Shown here piece after piece: positions 9,225 to 17,130 of a stretch of 42,287 nt of DNA; positions within the stretch are counted from its first letter, which is position 1, and each line of letters begins with the position of its first letter. The notes below the pieces were generated by a model. The model searched no databases. It was given only the letters and a program-made list of their open reading frames with translations, and had not been told where the DNA came from. The stretch comes from GCA-2697345 sp045565015 (GTDB lineage Bacteria; Pseudomonadota; Alphaproteobacteria; Rhodobacterales; Rhodobacteraceae). Made by a program: the position numbers and the translations under genes. The stretch is taken from the NCBI GenBank assembly GCA_045565015.1, contig JBJLGD010000015.1, forward strand, positions 1 to 42,287. Reading direction: 5' to 3'.

Positions 9225-11000
9225 CTATCTTAACTCTACCATTTTCTCAACTTCAAAACTAGGTCGTAAATCTAATAAAGGTGCTATTCTTTTTATAATT
9301 TCTGCAGAAACAGGGACCGCCGTCCAACCAGCTGACCTCTCTCTTTTCAATTTTCCACTCTTATATGAGGGCTCATCAAAGGATACCACTAAGACATACC
9401 TTGGCCTATTAACTGGAAAAAAAGATGCAAAAGTTGAGATAACTCGGTCTTTATCATAACCCGGACCGTCCTCTTTTTGTTTTTCGGCGGTCCCAGTTTT
9501 ACCACCCACATCATATCCATTTACTTTTCCCAGACTCGCCGTACCTTCTTGGACAACAAGCCTCATAATTTGTCTCAGATTATCAGAGGTTTGTTTCGAA
9601 ACAACTCTTTCACCTAGTTCTTGATTACCAGTTTTAAGGATACTAGGCTTAATTTTATATCCACCATTGACCAAAGAAGCGTAAGCTACCGCTAAATGTA
9701 AAGGACTTACCGATAAGCCATACCCGAATGAAATTGTTACTGTCGATATATCAGTCCATTTTCTCGGTTTTAATGGCTTAATACCTCCTGCTTCAACTAA
9801 TTCCAATTCAGTAGGCTCTAAAAGACCTAAGGTTCTTAACATATTTATTTGGTGTTCCTTTCCTATCTTAGAGGCCAAAATTGCAGTTCCGACATTTGAT
9901 GATTGAGAAATCACGTTGGCTACATTTAGTATTGGTCCCTTGTAATGATCATCTTTTACTAAAACACCCATAATTTTCATTCTATTCGGAAATTCTAACT
10001 GAGTTTCTGGACCAACCAACTCAAGCTCTAATGCTTTAGCAACTGTAAATATTTTAAAGGTTGATCCCAATTCGTAAAGGCCCTGGACGGCTCTATTAAA
10101 TAGAGCACTATCTGATGGTTTAGAGTTCTTAACTAATTTGGGTCTATCATTTGGGTCAAAATCAGGAAGTGACACCATAGAAATTATTTCACCCGTCATA
10201 ACGTCCAGCACTATACCAGAAGCACCCTTAGCATTCATTAGTTCCATAGATCCATTCAAAATCCGTTCAACGGCTGCTTGCACACTCAGGTCTAAGCTCA
10301 GTTGAAGTGGTTCACCATTTCTATTCCTATCATTCAAAAAATCATTAAAAGTTGCCTCAATTCCTGCGCTACCCAACATATCGGCATTACTGGCACTTTG
10401 ATTGTTAAATCGCGTACCCCCTAAAATATGGCTAGCAAATCGACCATTTGGATAGAGCCGCATTTCTCTTGGTCCATACATTAGTCCAGGTTCACCAATC
10501 TCATGAACTGCTTGTTGCTGCTCCGGGCTAAGTTTCTCTTTGATCCATAGAAATGTTTTATTACTTTTAAACTCTTTAAGTAATTTCTTTGAGTTTAGTT
10601 CAGGAAATATCAAAGATAATTTCTCTACAGCCGTTTCAGGTCTCAAAATAATAGTTGGATTAGCATAAAGCGCAATTGTAGGTAGGTTTGTTGCTAGTAT
10701 ACTGCCATGTCTATCGACTATGTTAGATCTTTGACTTGTTAGCTTTGATGATGAGGCCTCCCGCAATGGTTCAGATATCTCTGAGGACGCCATCACCGTC
10801 ATTCGCACGCAAACCAGCATAAATCCCATCAAAAACATTATGCCAACAAAGAACAGCCGCCTTTCTGATCGTTTTTGGTTGCGATCACTAGAGGTTATAT
10901 ATCTTTCATCTATATTATTTTTCTCAATATAACCTGGATTGACTCCTTTTCTACGAGCGTCTAAAATCTTTGCCAATGGTCTCAAAGGAACTCTGTTCAT
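9225..11000 (-). CDS. ftsI: Septal transpeptidase FtsI (PBP3)
   Basis: Class B penicillin-binding protein that cross-links septal peptidoglycan in the periplasm. Seen: a cytoplasmic N-tail of about 48 residues, one membrane anchor (about 49-70), a dimerisation/pedestal domain, then the transpeptidase domain with all three active-site motifs: STFK (313-316, nucleophile Ser313), SSN (367-369) and KTG (501-503). Length 591. It follows ftsL after 43 bases and precedes murE, the standard dcw order; FtsL and FtsW are its expected partners in the divisome. Confidence 0.95.
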   Translation of the reverse strand: MNRVPLRPLAKILDARRKGVNPGYIEKNNIDERYITSSDRNQKRSERRLFFVGIMFLMGFMLVCVRMTVMASSEISEPLREASSSKLTSQRSNIVDRHGSILATNLPTIALYANPTIILRPETAVEKLSLIFPELNSKKLLKEFKSNKTFLWIKEKLSPEQQQAVHEIGEPGLMYGPREMRLYPNGRFASHILGGTRFNNQSASNADMLGSAGIEATFNDFLNDRNRNGEPLQLSLDLSVQAAVERILNGSMELMNAKGASGIVLDVMTGEIISMVSLPDFDPNDRPKLVKNSKPSDSALFNRAVQGLYELGSTFKIFTVAKALELELVGPETQLEFPNRMKIMGVLVKDDHYKGPILNVANVISQSSNVGTAILASKIGKEHQINMLRTLGLLEPTELELVEAGGIKPLKPRKWTDISTVTISFGYGLSVSPLHLAVAYASLVNGGYKIKPSILKTGNQELGERVVSKQTSDNLRQIMRLVVQEGTASLGKVNGYDVGGKTGTAEKQKEDGPGYDKDRVISTFASFFPVNRPRYVLVVSFDEPSYKSGKLKRERSAGWTAVPVSAEIIKRIAPLLDLRPSFEVEKMVELR

Positions 11001-11043
11001 CTCAGAAAACGAACGCTCAAGGTTCTAAAGCTTTGCATTATTT

Positions 11044-11346
11044 TTAATCCCCATCCTCTATTCTAGATAACATAATATTAGATAAGGACTGAAAGTTTTC
11101 TGCAGATATTGGTATTAGGCCTAATTTTTGATAATTCCATTTCACTAAATCTGCTAATCTTTCTGGCCTATTAAGATAAGCCCACTCCGCATTTAATACA
11201 TATAGTTTTTCCTCTAATTTGCCTATTTCACTTTTCAGTTCTTTACTGGTACTTATAGCGGCCTTTGTTCTGTAGCTCTCAGAATTAGCCCAATATGCTA
11301 ATATCATTACAGAAATCACCGAAAAACTATAAACTATGATCCTCAT
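11044..11346 (-). CDS. ftsL: Cell division protein FtsL
   Basis: Small bitopic divisome protein that, in E. coli, works with FtsB and FtsQ to activate FtsWI. Seen: a single N-terminal membrane segment (about residues 3-18), then a helical, leucine-heptad stretch (about 30-60) consistent with a coiled coil, and an NRPERL-like turn. Length 100. Sequence conservation in this family is low, so the call rests mainly on topology and position between rsmH and ftsI. The ATG overlaps the rsmH stop as ATGA. Confidence 0.88.
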   Translation of the reverse strand: MRIIVYSFSVISVMILAYWANSESYRTKAAISTSKELKSEIGKLEEKLYVLNAEWAYLNRPERLADLVKWNYQKLGLIPISAENFQSLSNIMLSRIEDGD

Positions 11347-12341
11347 GCGGTTAAACTTTCTAATGCAAGTCTGGGCAACCCTAGTTTTTGGTTTTGTTGT
11401 GGGTGCGCTGATGCATTCGTCCTCGTGGCAATTCGCAACTTTGCTGAACGAGATCTATTATTTAGTTCCCGTTCCTCACTCTTTACTAAATATGGTTTTA
11501 CTCTTTTCAACATAAAACTCGGATCAATATTGGTACAGTTTGGTAGATGTCTGTTCATATTTTCTTTATTTTTTGTCCGAGCGCGCATAAACTTTTTAAC
11601 TATTCGGTCCTCTAGTGAGTGGAAAGTGACTACGGCTAATTGCCCGCCGGGTTCTAACATCCGCTCCGCTATCTCTAAGCCTTTCACTAACTCTACTAGT
11701 TCATCGTTAACGGCGATACGTAAAGCCTGAAAAGATTTGGTTGCTGGATGAGTTTTCCGAAAAGAATCATTAAAACAACTTTTGATGATATTTGATAGTC
11801 TCAAGGTTGACTCTATTGGTCTCGAATTAACTATTTTTTTTGCAATCACTCTAGAAAATCTCTCTTCACCGTACTGAAATAGAATATCAGCAATAGACTC
11901 TTCATCGTAAAAATTGACTATATCTGACGCCGAAACTTCTGCTTCACCCATTCTCATGTCCAACGGTCCATCATGTAGAAAAGAAAAACCTCTTTTAGCT
12001 TGGTCTAACTGCATAGAAGAGACCCCAAGATCAAAGACAATACCGCTTATTTTTATTGAACTACTAATAAAATTCTCTAATTCTGAAAATTTTCCCTGAA
12101 AAAAGGTGAATTGGCCACGAAAATCTATTTCTAAAGCTTTGGACGCTTTTAAAGCAGCCGGATCTCTATCAATAGCCACTACAGCTTCGACTCCTTGCTC
12201 AAGTAACGAACGACTGTAACCCCCAGCTCCAAAAGTACCATCAACCCATATTCCACTTGGATTAATATTTTCTAATATAGTTTCTAGTAACACCGGGATA
12301 TGCTGAACATTTTCTTTATGTGTATCAGCCAACTTCCTCAT
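11343..12341 (-). CDS. rsmH: 16S rRNA (cytosine1402-N4)-methyltransferase RsmH (MraW)
   Basis: SAM-dependent enzyme that N4-methylates C1402 in the P-site region of 16S rRNA. Seen: the N-terminal HIPVLLE segment, the SAM-binding VDGTFGAGGYS motif near residue 35, DLGVSSMQLD, the RGFSF stretch, and a C-terminal SLEDRIVKKFM motif followed by the NNRSRSAKLR tail typical of the family. Length 332. Second gene of the dcw cluster, three bases after mraZ. Confidence 0.96.
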   Translation of the reverse strand: MRKLADTHKENVQHIPVLLETILENINPSGIWVDGTFGAGGYSRSLLEQGVEAVVAIDRDPAALKASKALEIDFRGQFTFFQGKFSELENFISSSIKISGIVFDLGVSSMQLDQAKRGFSFLHDGPLDMRMGEAEVSASDIVNFYDEESIADILFQYGEERFSRVIAKKIVNSRPIESTLRLSNIIKSCFNDSFRKTHPATKSFQALRIAVNDELVELVKGLEIAERMLEPGGQLAVVTFHSLEDRIVKKFMRARTKNKENMNRHLPNCTNIDPSFMLKRVKPYLVKSEERELNNRSRSAKLRIATRTNASAHPQQNQKLGLPRLALESLTA

Positions 12342-12344
12342 TAC

Positions 12345-12866
12345 TTAATCCACATTTTCTTTCAAATCACTATTTTCAACCGTATTTAGTAGAGTCAGCG
12401 GGTCAAAATCTTGACCCCGTTCAGCCAACCATCTCTCGATTACGTCTGTTCTTTCGTGCGAGCTCTTCGGATCCCAGATCTGAAAAGTATCTCCAGTTGC
12501 CTTAAAATGTGCCTCATAATTTATACCAACTTTATCTCTTAGTCTTTGCGGAATTACTAATCTCCCAGACTCATCAGCCTGAGTTGGCAACGCTCTACCA
12601 TTAAAAATATGCTCTAATACTCTTCTTTCTTTCGAGCCACGTGGCAAACAAGAAATCCTTTCATCGACTTCATTAATTGACTCCTGCGTATAGACCTCTA
12701 AATATTTTTGAGATTCCCCACCATAAACAATTACTAAATTTGGGTTCAAACCCTCTTTCCACTCCGGATCACAATCTTCTAGAACTCGCCTAAATAATGC
12801 CGGTATAGAAACGCGCCCTTTACCGTCAACTTTATGTAGTCCCTCACCTCTAAATCTATTTGCCAA
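12345..12866 (-). CDS. mraZ: MraZ, SpoVT/AbrB-like transcriptional regulator of the dcw cluster
   Basis: DNA-binding protein; in E. coli MraZ represses its own dcw promoter. Seen: two AbrB-like repeats, the first around FRGEGLHKVDGKGRVSIP near the N-terminus and the second around ADESGRLVIPQRLRDKVGI. The frame begins with TTG at 12884, directly after an in-frame TAA, but a second TTG at 12866 has AAAGGA nine bases upstream and puts the FRG motif five residues from the start, as in the family, so 12866 is preferred (173 residues). Either way the start is a TTG, which may keep expression low. First gene of the cluster. Confidence 0.92.
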   Translation of the reverse strand: MANRFRGEGLHKVDGKGRVSIPALFRRVLEDCDPEWKEGLNPNLVIVYGGESQKYLEVYTQESINEVDERISCLPRGSKERRVLEHIFNGRALPTQADESGRLVIPQRLRDKVGINYEAHFKATGDTFQIWDPKSSHERTDVIERWLAERGQDFDPLTLLNTVENSDLKENVD

Positions 12867-12899
12867 TTTAGTAGGTCCTTTCAATTAGTTAATAAAGGC

Positions 12900-12938
12900 A
12901 ACGGCGGCTGGGATACTGCCGTTACCCAATCCGCCGTT
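12900..12938 (-). promoter_or_regulatory. GC-rich hairpin just upstream of mraZ
   Basis: Perfect 8-bp inverted repeat AACGGCGG / CCGCCGTT with an inner TGGG / CCCA pairing, in an otherwise AT-rich intergenic region, ending about 33 bases before the chosen mraZ start codon. In the mraZ direction it is followed by GCCTTTATT, so it could be a weak terminator or attenuator, or fold back near the ribosome-binding site. On the plus strand it is followed by TTTTT, but no plus-strand gene is present to be terminated. Confidence 0.45.
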
Positions 12939-12955
12939 TTTCCCCTTATGGAGGT

Positions 12956-13003
12956 GTTTGACCTGCGTCATCTGGGGGGATGTCTGCTTACACAAGGTCA
13001 AAC
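12956..13003 (-). promoter_or_regulatory. Long stem-loop in the mraZ leader
   Basis: On the minus strand GTTTGACC pairs with GGTCAAAC (8 bp), followed by an inner TGTGT / ACGCA stem that works only on this strand, through a G-U pair, and a CATC / GATG tip with a C-rich loop. The wobble dependence favours a minus-strand RNA, meaning the mraZ leader or a short independent RNA ending at the next hairpin. It does not match RNase P, SRP or tmRNA signatures that I know. Confidence 0.45.
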
Positions 13004-13098
13004 TTTTACGAATATTGAGTACCTGTATGAAACCTTATCTGGTCGCCTAGTGGGGTTCTTAAACGCCCCTTTTTTTACCCTCAACAGTCGTGTTTATT

Positions 13099-13126
13099 AC
13101 AATACACGGGATTTTACGGAAATCAA
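13099..13126 (-). promoter_or_regulatory. Possible sigma70-type promoter for mraZ / dcw
   Basis: On the minus strand TTGATT, 16 bases, TATTGT, lying about 230 bases upstream of the mraZ start codon. It would place both hairpins in the transcript. This is a motif match only, in AT-rich DNA where chance matches are common. Confidence 0.28.
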
Positions 13127-13129
13127 TAC

Positions 13130-13374
13130 CACTTTATGGGAAAATATACCATTTTGATAAAAAATTTTAACATTCGTTGCGTTATAAGCATAGCTCTTAC
13201 TAGATCTTGTGTTTATATTTATCAAATGTCTATATCTTGTATATTACTAATAACTGATCTGCAGTTTATTCCTTAAGAAAATTAACAAATACCCATAAAT
13301 TGTTTTTAATCTCTTCTATTTACCTGATGTGTCTAACTAACTTGATTCGTTTCTTTCAATATTTTACAGGCTTT
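13130..13374. other. AT-rich gene-free stretch between mrp and the mraZ leader
   Basis: Together with 12867-13129 this makes about 500 bases without a credible gene. Apart from the leader structures listed separately, I see only AT-rich sequence, no coding frame with family resemblance, no repeat and no clear terminator after mrp. Confidence 0.5.
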
Positions 13375-14463
13375 TTATTTTTCGATATTAGACAACTGTT
13401 TTATAACTACTTCAGCTAAATTATTAAATGCTTCCGATATTGGTTTCTCACCGGTTGAGACCGGACAACCCGCATCACCGGACAATCGTATTTCTAAATC
13501 TAAGGGAATTTCACCCAAAAAAGGTAAACCCAAATTTTCTGACTCTTTTACTACACCACCGTGGCCAAAAATAGCCACCTCATGCCCACATTTGGGGCAC
13601 TGATAATTTGACATATTTTCGATCAAACCAAGAATTGGTGTATTCAACGTCCTGAACATATCAATAGCCTTTCTTGCATCGATTAAAGCTACGTCCTGAG
13701 GAGTTGATACGATAAGTGCGCCAGACACCTCAGCTTTTTGACATAAGGTCAACTGAACATCACCAGTCCCAGGTGGAAGATCGACTATCAATATATCTAA
13801 ATTACCCCATTCAACTTGAGACAGCATCTGCTGTAAAGCCCCCATTAGCATTGGCCCACGCCATACCACGGCCTTTTCTGGCTCAATCATCAAACCAATT
13901 GACATTATAGTTACTCCAAAGGCTTGTAATGGTATAATAGTTTTCCCATCAGGGGACTTTGGCCGATCAGACACACCGAGCATTTTTGGCTGCGAGGGCC
14001 CGTAGATATCGGCATCCAGAAGACCTACAGCTAAACCCTTCTTCGTTAAAGAAACCGCTAGATTAGCAGACAATGTTGATTTCCCCACACCCCCTTTACC
14101 GGAACCAACCGCAATAATGTGTTTTATGTTCTTTGGCTTAAGAGAACCGATTTTGCTATCAGGGTGCTTTCCCACTTTTAAATTTGGCGGTGATGATTGG
14201 ACCTTTTGTTCTGTTATTCCTTTTTCAGCAGTTAAAACTATAGAGGATTTAGAAATACCCTCTACCTTTTCCACCACCTCTTTCATTCTTTCAACTATTG
14301 GCCTGTATAATTCGATTTCATCGCTTTTAATTTCAATTACAAATTTTGCTACGCCATCAGTAATATCAAAAGCTCGAATTGAATTACTGATGACAGCATT
14401 AGACTTATCTGGCAATTCGATTAATTTTAAGGCATCTAGTACTTTTTTTTTCAATAAACTCAT
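13375..14463 (-). CDS. apbC: Mrp/ApbC family iron-sulfur carrier ATPase
   Basis: Cytoplasmic P-loop ATPase of the Mrp/NBP35 family, known to bind and transfer Fe-S clusters. Seen: an N-terminal DUF59/MIP18-like domain (about residues 1-85), a linker, the deviant Walker A GKGGVGKST (122-130), DADIYGPSQPKMLG after it, and a CPKC motif (Cys289, Cys292) that holds the shared cluster in dimers. The frame is open to 14481, but the ATG at 14463 is preferred because an AAGGA lies at normal distance upstream of it, inside the longer version. Length 362. A nested inverted repeat lies upstream. Confidence 0.93.
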   Translation of the reverse strand: MSLLKKKVLDALKLIELPDKSNAVISNSIRAFDITDGVAKFVIEIKSDEIELYRPIVERMKEVVEKVEGISKSSIVLTAEKGITEQKVQSSPPNLKVGKHPDSKIGSLKPKNIKHIIAVGSGKGGVGKSTLSANLAVSLTKKGLAVGLLDADIYGPSQPKMLGVSDRPKSPDGKTIIPLQAFGVTIMSIGLMIEPEKAVVWRGPMLMGALQQMLSQVEWGNLDILIVDLPPGTGDVQLTLCQKAEVSGALIVSTPQDVALIDARKAIDMFRTLNTPILGLIENMSNYQCPKCGHEVAIFGHGGVVKESENLGLPFLGEIPLDLEIRLSGDAGCPVSTGEKPISEAFNNLAEVVIKQLSNIEK

Positions 14464-14489
14464 CATTAATATCCTTATCAAAAATTAAA

Positions 14490-14540
14490 TAGCAAACTTA
14501 TTTTGATTTGGTATGTAAATTTTGCATACCGGAATTGCTA
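14490..14540. repeat. Nested inverted repeat upstream of mrp/apbC
   Basis: An outer repeat TAGCAA / TTGCTA encloses an inner, perfect GGTATG / CATACC (14510-14515 and 14525-14530, nine-base spacer). It lies 27 bases beyond the apbC start codon, in its probable promoter region. It could be an operator dyad or an RNA hairpin; I do not recognise the motif. Confidence 0.4.
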
Positions 14541-14634
14541 ACTTAATTATTGTCTGAAAACATTCTAAATCATATGATATCTTAATAGCTAAGTGAGAGT
14601 GTCTTTCCTCCCGAAGTCCTTTCAAGTTGATAAA

Positions 14635-14664
14635 GTGGCGGCGTTATCCTCCCAACGCCGCCAC
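14635..14664 (-). terminator. Rho-independent terminator after uvrD
   Basis: Perfect 11-bp inverted repeat GTGGCGGCGTT / AACGCCGCCAC with an eight-base loop, starting six bases after the uvrD stop codon and followed in the direction of transcription by TTTATC. GC-rich against a very AT-rich background. Confidence 0.8.
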
Positions 14665-14670
14665 ATTAAA

Positions 14671-17013
14671 TTAAGTTTCAATATTATCTTCGTTAATACA
14701 AATAGTTAGATATTTAGATAACGGCCCCCTAAGCTTCTTTTCACCAGCTTTTTCAAAAAAAACTTCGGCGTTCTCTCCGTCTAATGTTAAAATTACTCCA
14801 TAACCAAATTTCTGGTGGAACACTTTATCGTCGAGACAAAAACTAGTATCCAAATCTTTTTTGTTCGCTTGATAGTTCAAATTCTGAGCCGTCTGGTCTC
14901 TTTTTGTGTTTTGCAAACGCTTCCAGCCAGGTGAGTCGTATATATCTGCTTTCGAAGCACGGTCTTGTATATCACCTATATCCATTTCGGTTGGTTGAGA
15001 TCCTTCATCCAATTGGTACCCATATAATCCAGGTTGGGTTAGATTTTCTATGCAGTCTAAAGGAATATCATTAATAAATCGTGACGGGATCGATGATTGC
15101 CATTGTCCATAAATCTGCCTACTACCCACAAAAGAAATGGTACATAGCTCTTCAGCCCGTGTAATTCCTACATAAGCAAGTCTCCTTTCCTCTTCTAAAC
15201 CTTTTTCACCACTCTCGTCCATTGAACGTTGCGAAGGGAATAACCCATCTTCCCAGCCCGGAAGAAATACAGAAGGAAATTCTAGACCCTTTGAAGCATG
15301 TAGAGTCATTATACTAACTTTATCAGCCTCATTACCACTATTATTTTCCATTATTAGCGCAACATGCTCCAAAAACCCTTCTAAATTTTCAAAGTCTTCT
15401 AGTGCTTTAATCAACTCCTTTAAATTCTCCAGTCTACCTCCAGCATCTGGAGACTTATCTTTCAGGTTAGTCCACATATCGGTGTACCCAGACTCTTCAA
15501 GGACTTGTGCAGCGATATCAGTGTGAGACATTTCACCATTACGATACATTTTACTTAGACGATCAATCATGTTCACAAAACTTGCTAATTTTATAGCCCC
15601 CTTCCCTTTAATCTTATTTGATCGAAGAATTTCTTTAGCCCCATCAAACAGTGATGAATTAGTGGCCCGTGAAACTAAATGGATTTTTTGTATAGTGCTA
15701 TCACCTAGCCCACGTTTAGGTGTGTTTATAATACGTTCAAAGGCTAGATCATCCTTTGAGGATATTAAAAGTCTAAAATAAGAGATAGCATCTCGAATTT
15801 CTAATCTTTCATAAAATCTAGGTCCACCTATCACCCTGTAATTCAATCCTATTTTCAGGAATCGGTCCTCGAAGGCTCTCATTTGATGAGATGCTCTGAC
15901 TAAAACCGCTATTTCATTAAGGTTATACTTCCTAAGACTTCGTGTACCCACTTGCATTGCTTCAATCTCATCACTGATCCAAGTAGCCTCTGCTTCACCG
16001 TCCCAGTTTCCGATTAACCGGACCAATTCACCTCCCGTTTTACCTGTCCATAGTGTTTTACCTAATCGATTTCTGTTTGAACTGATTATGCCAGTAGCCG
16101 CTTTAAGTATATACTCAGTAGAACGATAATTTTGCTCTAAACGGATAATTTTTGCATTCTTAAAATCACTTTCAAATCGAAGTATATTTTTTACCTCTGC
16201 ACCACGCCAACCATAAATGGACTGATCATCGTCGCCAACACAGCAAATATTCTGATGGTCTGCTGCTAAAAGTCTGAGAAGTAGGTATTGTACAACATTT
16301 GTATCTTGGTATTCATCGACTAATATATATTTGAAAGTTTTATGATATTTCTGAAGAACAGCGCTATTTTCTTGAAACATAATAACAACTTTAAGTAATA
16401 AATCTCCAAAATCACACGCGTTTAAACGAGTAAGGCGTTGCTGATATTGAGAGTATAATAAGCAACCCTTTCCATCATATTTATCATGCTCTACTGAGGG
16501 TAGGTTTTGCGGTGTAAACGCTTTATTTTTCCAATTATCAATTATTGACGCTAAAAGACGCGGCGGCCAATTCTTTTCATCAATGTTTTCTAGCTTAATT
16601 AGCTGCTTTAATATCCTTAATTGATCATCGGAGTCTAAAATTGTAAAATTTGACTCTAAACCTACCAATTCTGCGTGTTTTCTTAACAAACGCGCGCACA
16701 CTGAATGGAAAGTACCTAACCACTGAAAACCTTCTACATTACGATTCAAAATTGAACCGACCCTGTATTTCATTTCCATAGCAGCCTTATTAGTGAATGT
16801 GACAGCAAAAATTTCATTAGGGTGCGCGTTCCCAGTTTTTAGTAAATGTACAAACCTTGCCGTTAATGCTTTGGTTTTACCTGTGCCAGCGCCAGCAAGC
16901 ATCAAAACCGGTCCTTTAAGGTTTTGAACTGACTCTCGTTGCGGTGAATTTAATTCTTCAAGATATGGGGGCAGATAAACTTGGTCTGATTCTTTAATTT
17001 TAGAATGATTCAT
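14671..17013 (-). CDS. uvrD: UvrD/PcrA-type superfamily 1 DNA helicase
   Basis: ATP-dependent 3'-5' DNA helicase of the UvrD/Rep/PcrA group, acting in nucleotide excision and mismatch repair and in clearing replication blocks. Seen: the Q-motif region NSPQRESV, Walker A GAGTGKT (residues 41-47), Walker B DEYQD (233-237), DDDQSIYGWRGAEV, the LEQNYRS motif, TLHASKGLEFPSVFLPGWEDGLFPS and ERRLAYVGITRAE, in the family order. The C-terminus carries a Tudor-like KVFHQKFGYG segment as in PcrA. Length 780. Single gene with a strong terminator, divergent from the next gene. Confidence 0.95.
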   Translation of the reverse strand: MNHSKIKESDQVYLPPYLEELNSPQRESVQNLKGPVLMLAGAGTGKTKALTARFVHLLKTGNAHPNEIFAVTFTNKAAMEMKYRVGSILNRNVEGFQWLGTFHSVCARLLRKHAELVGLESNFTILDSDDQLRILKQLIKLENIDEKNWPPRLLASIIDNWKNKAFTPQNLPSVEHDKYDGKGCLLYSQYQQRLTRLNACDFGDLLLKVVIMFQENSAVLQKYHKTFKYILVDEYQDTNVVQYLLLRLLAADHQNICCVGDDDQSIYGWRGAEVKNILRFESDFKNAKIIRLEQNYRSTEYILKAATGIISSNRNRLGKTLWTGKTGGELVRLIGNWDGEAEATWISDEIEAMQVGTRSLRKYNLNEIAVLVRASHQMRAFEDRFLKIGLNYRVIGGPRFYERLEIRDAISYFRLLISSKDDLAFERIINTPKRGLGDSTIQKIHLVSRATNSSLFDGAKEILRSNKIKGKGAIKLASFVNMIDRLSKMYRNGEMSHTDIAAQVLEESGYTDMWTNLKDKSPDAGGRLENLKELIKALEDFENLEGFLEHVALIMENNSGNEADKVSIMTLHASKGLEFPSVFLPGWEDGLFPSQRSMDESGEKGLEEERRLAYVGITRAEELCTISFVGSRQIYGQWQSSIPSRFINDIPLDCIENLTQPGLYGYQLDEGSQPTEMDIGDIQDRASKADIYDSPGWKRLQNTKRDQTAQNLNYQANKKDLDTSFCLDDKVFHQKFGYGVILTLDGENAEVFFEKAGEKKLRGPLSKYLTICINEDNIET

Positions 17014-17130
17014 AGTTGTTCTCTTTTTTATATTTATACATTATCTGCATTGCTTTAAGAGTTAAAGGCTGTTCATAATTCGTTCATATTATTTTCTGGA
17101 CTTTTTTAAAAATAAGAGGAAAAAGAAGCT

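Noticed and set aside
12900..13140. Tandem MraZ boxes
   Set aside because: Single TGGG or AAAGTGG matches occur, but not as repeats at regular spacing.
12948..13157. Plus-strand open frame of 69 codons in the mraZ leader region
   Set aside because: It covers both leader structures, has no family resemblance and no convincing ribosome-binding site, and is antisense to the likely mraZ transcript.
12867..13374. RNase P RNA or tmRNA in the gap upstream of mraZ
   Set aside because: The signature GAGGAAAGTCCGG segment of RNase P RNA and the T-loop/CCA and tag features of tmRNA are absent on both strands.
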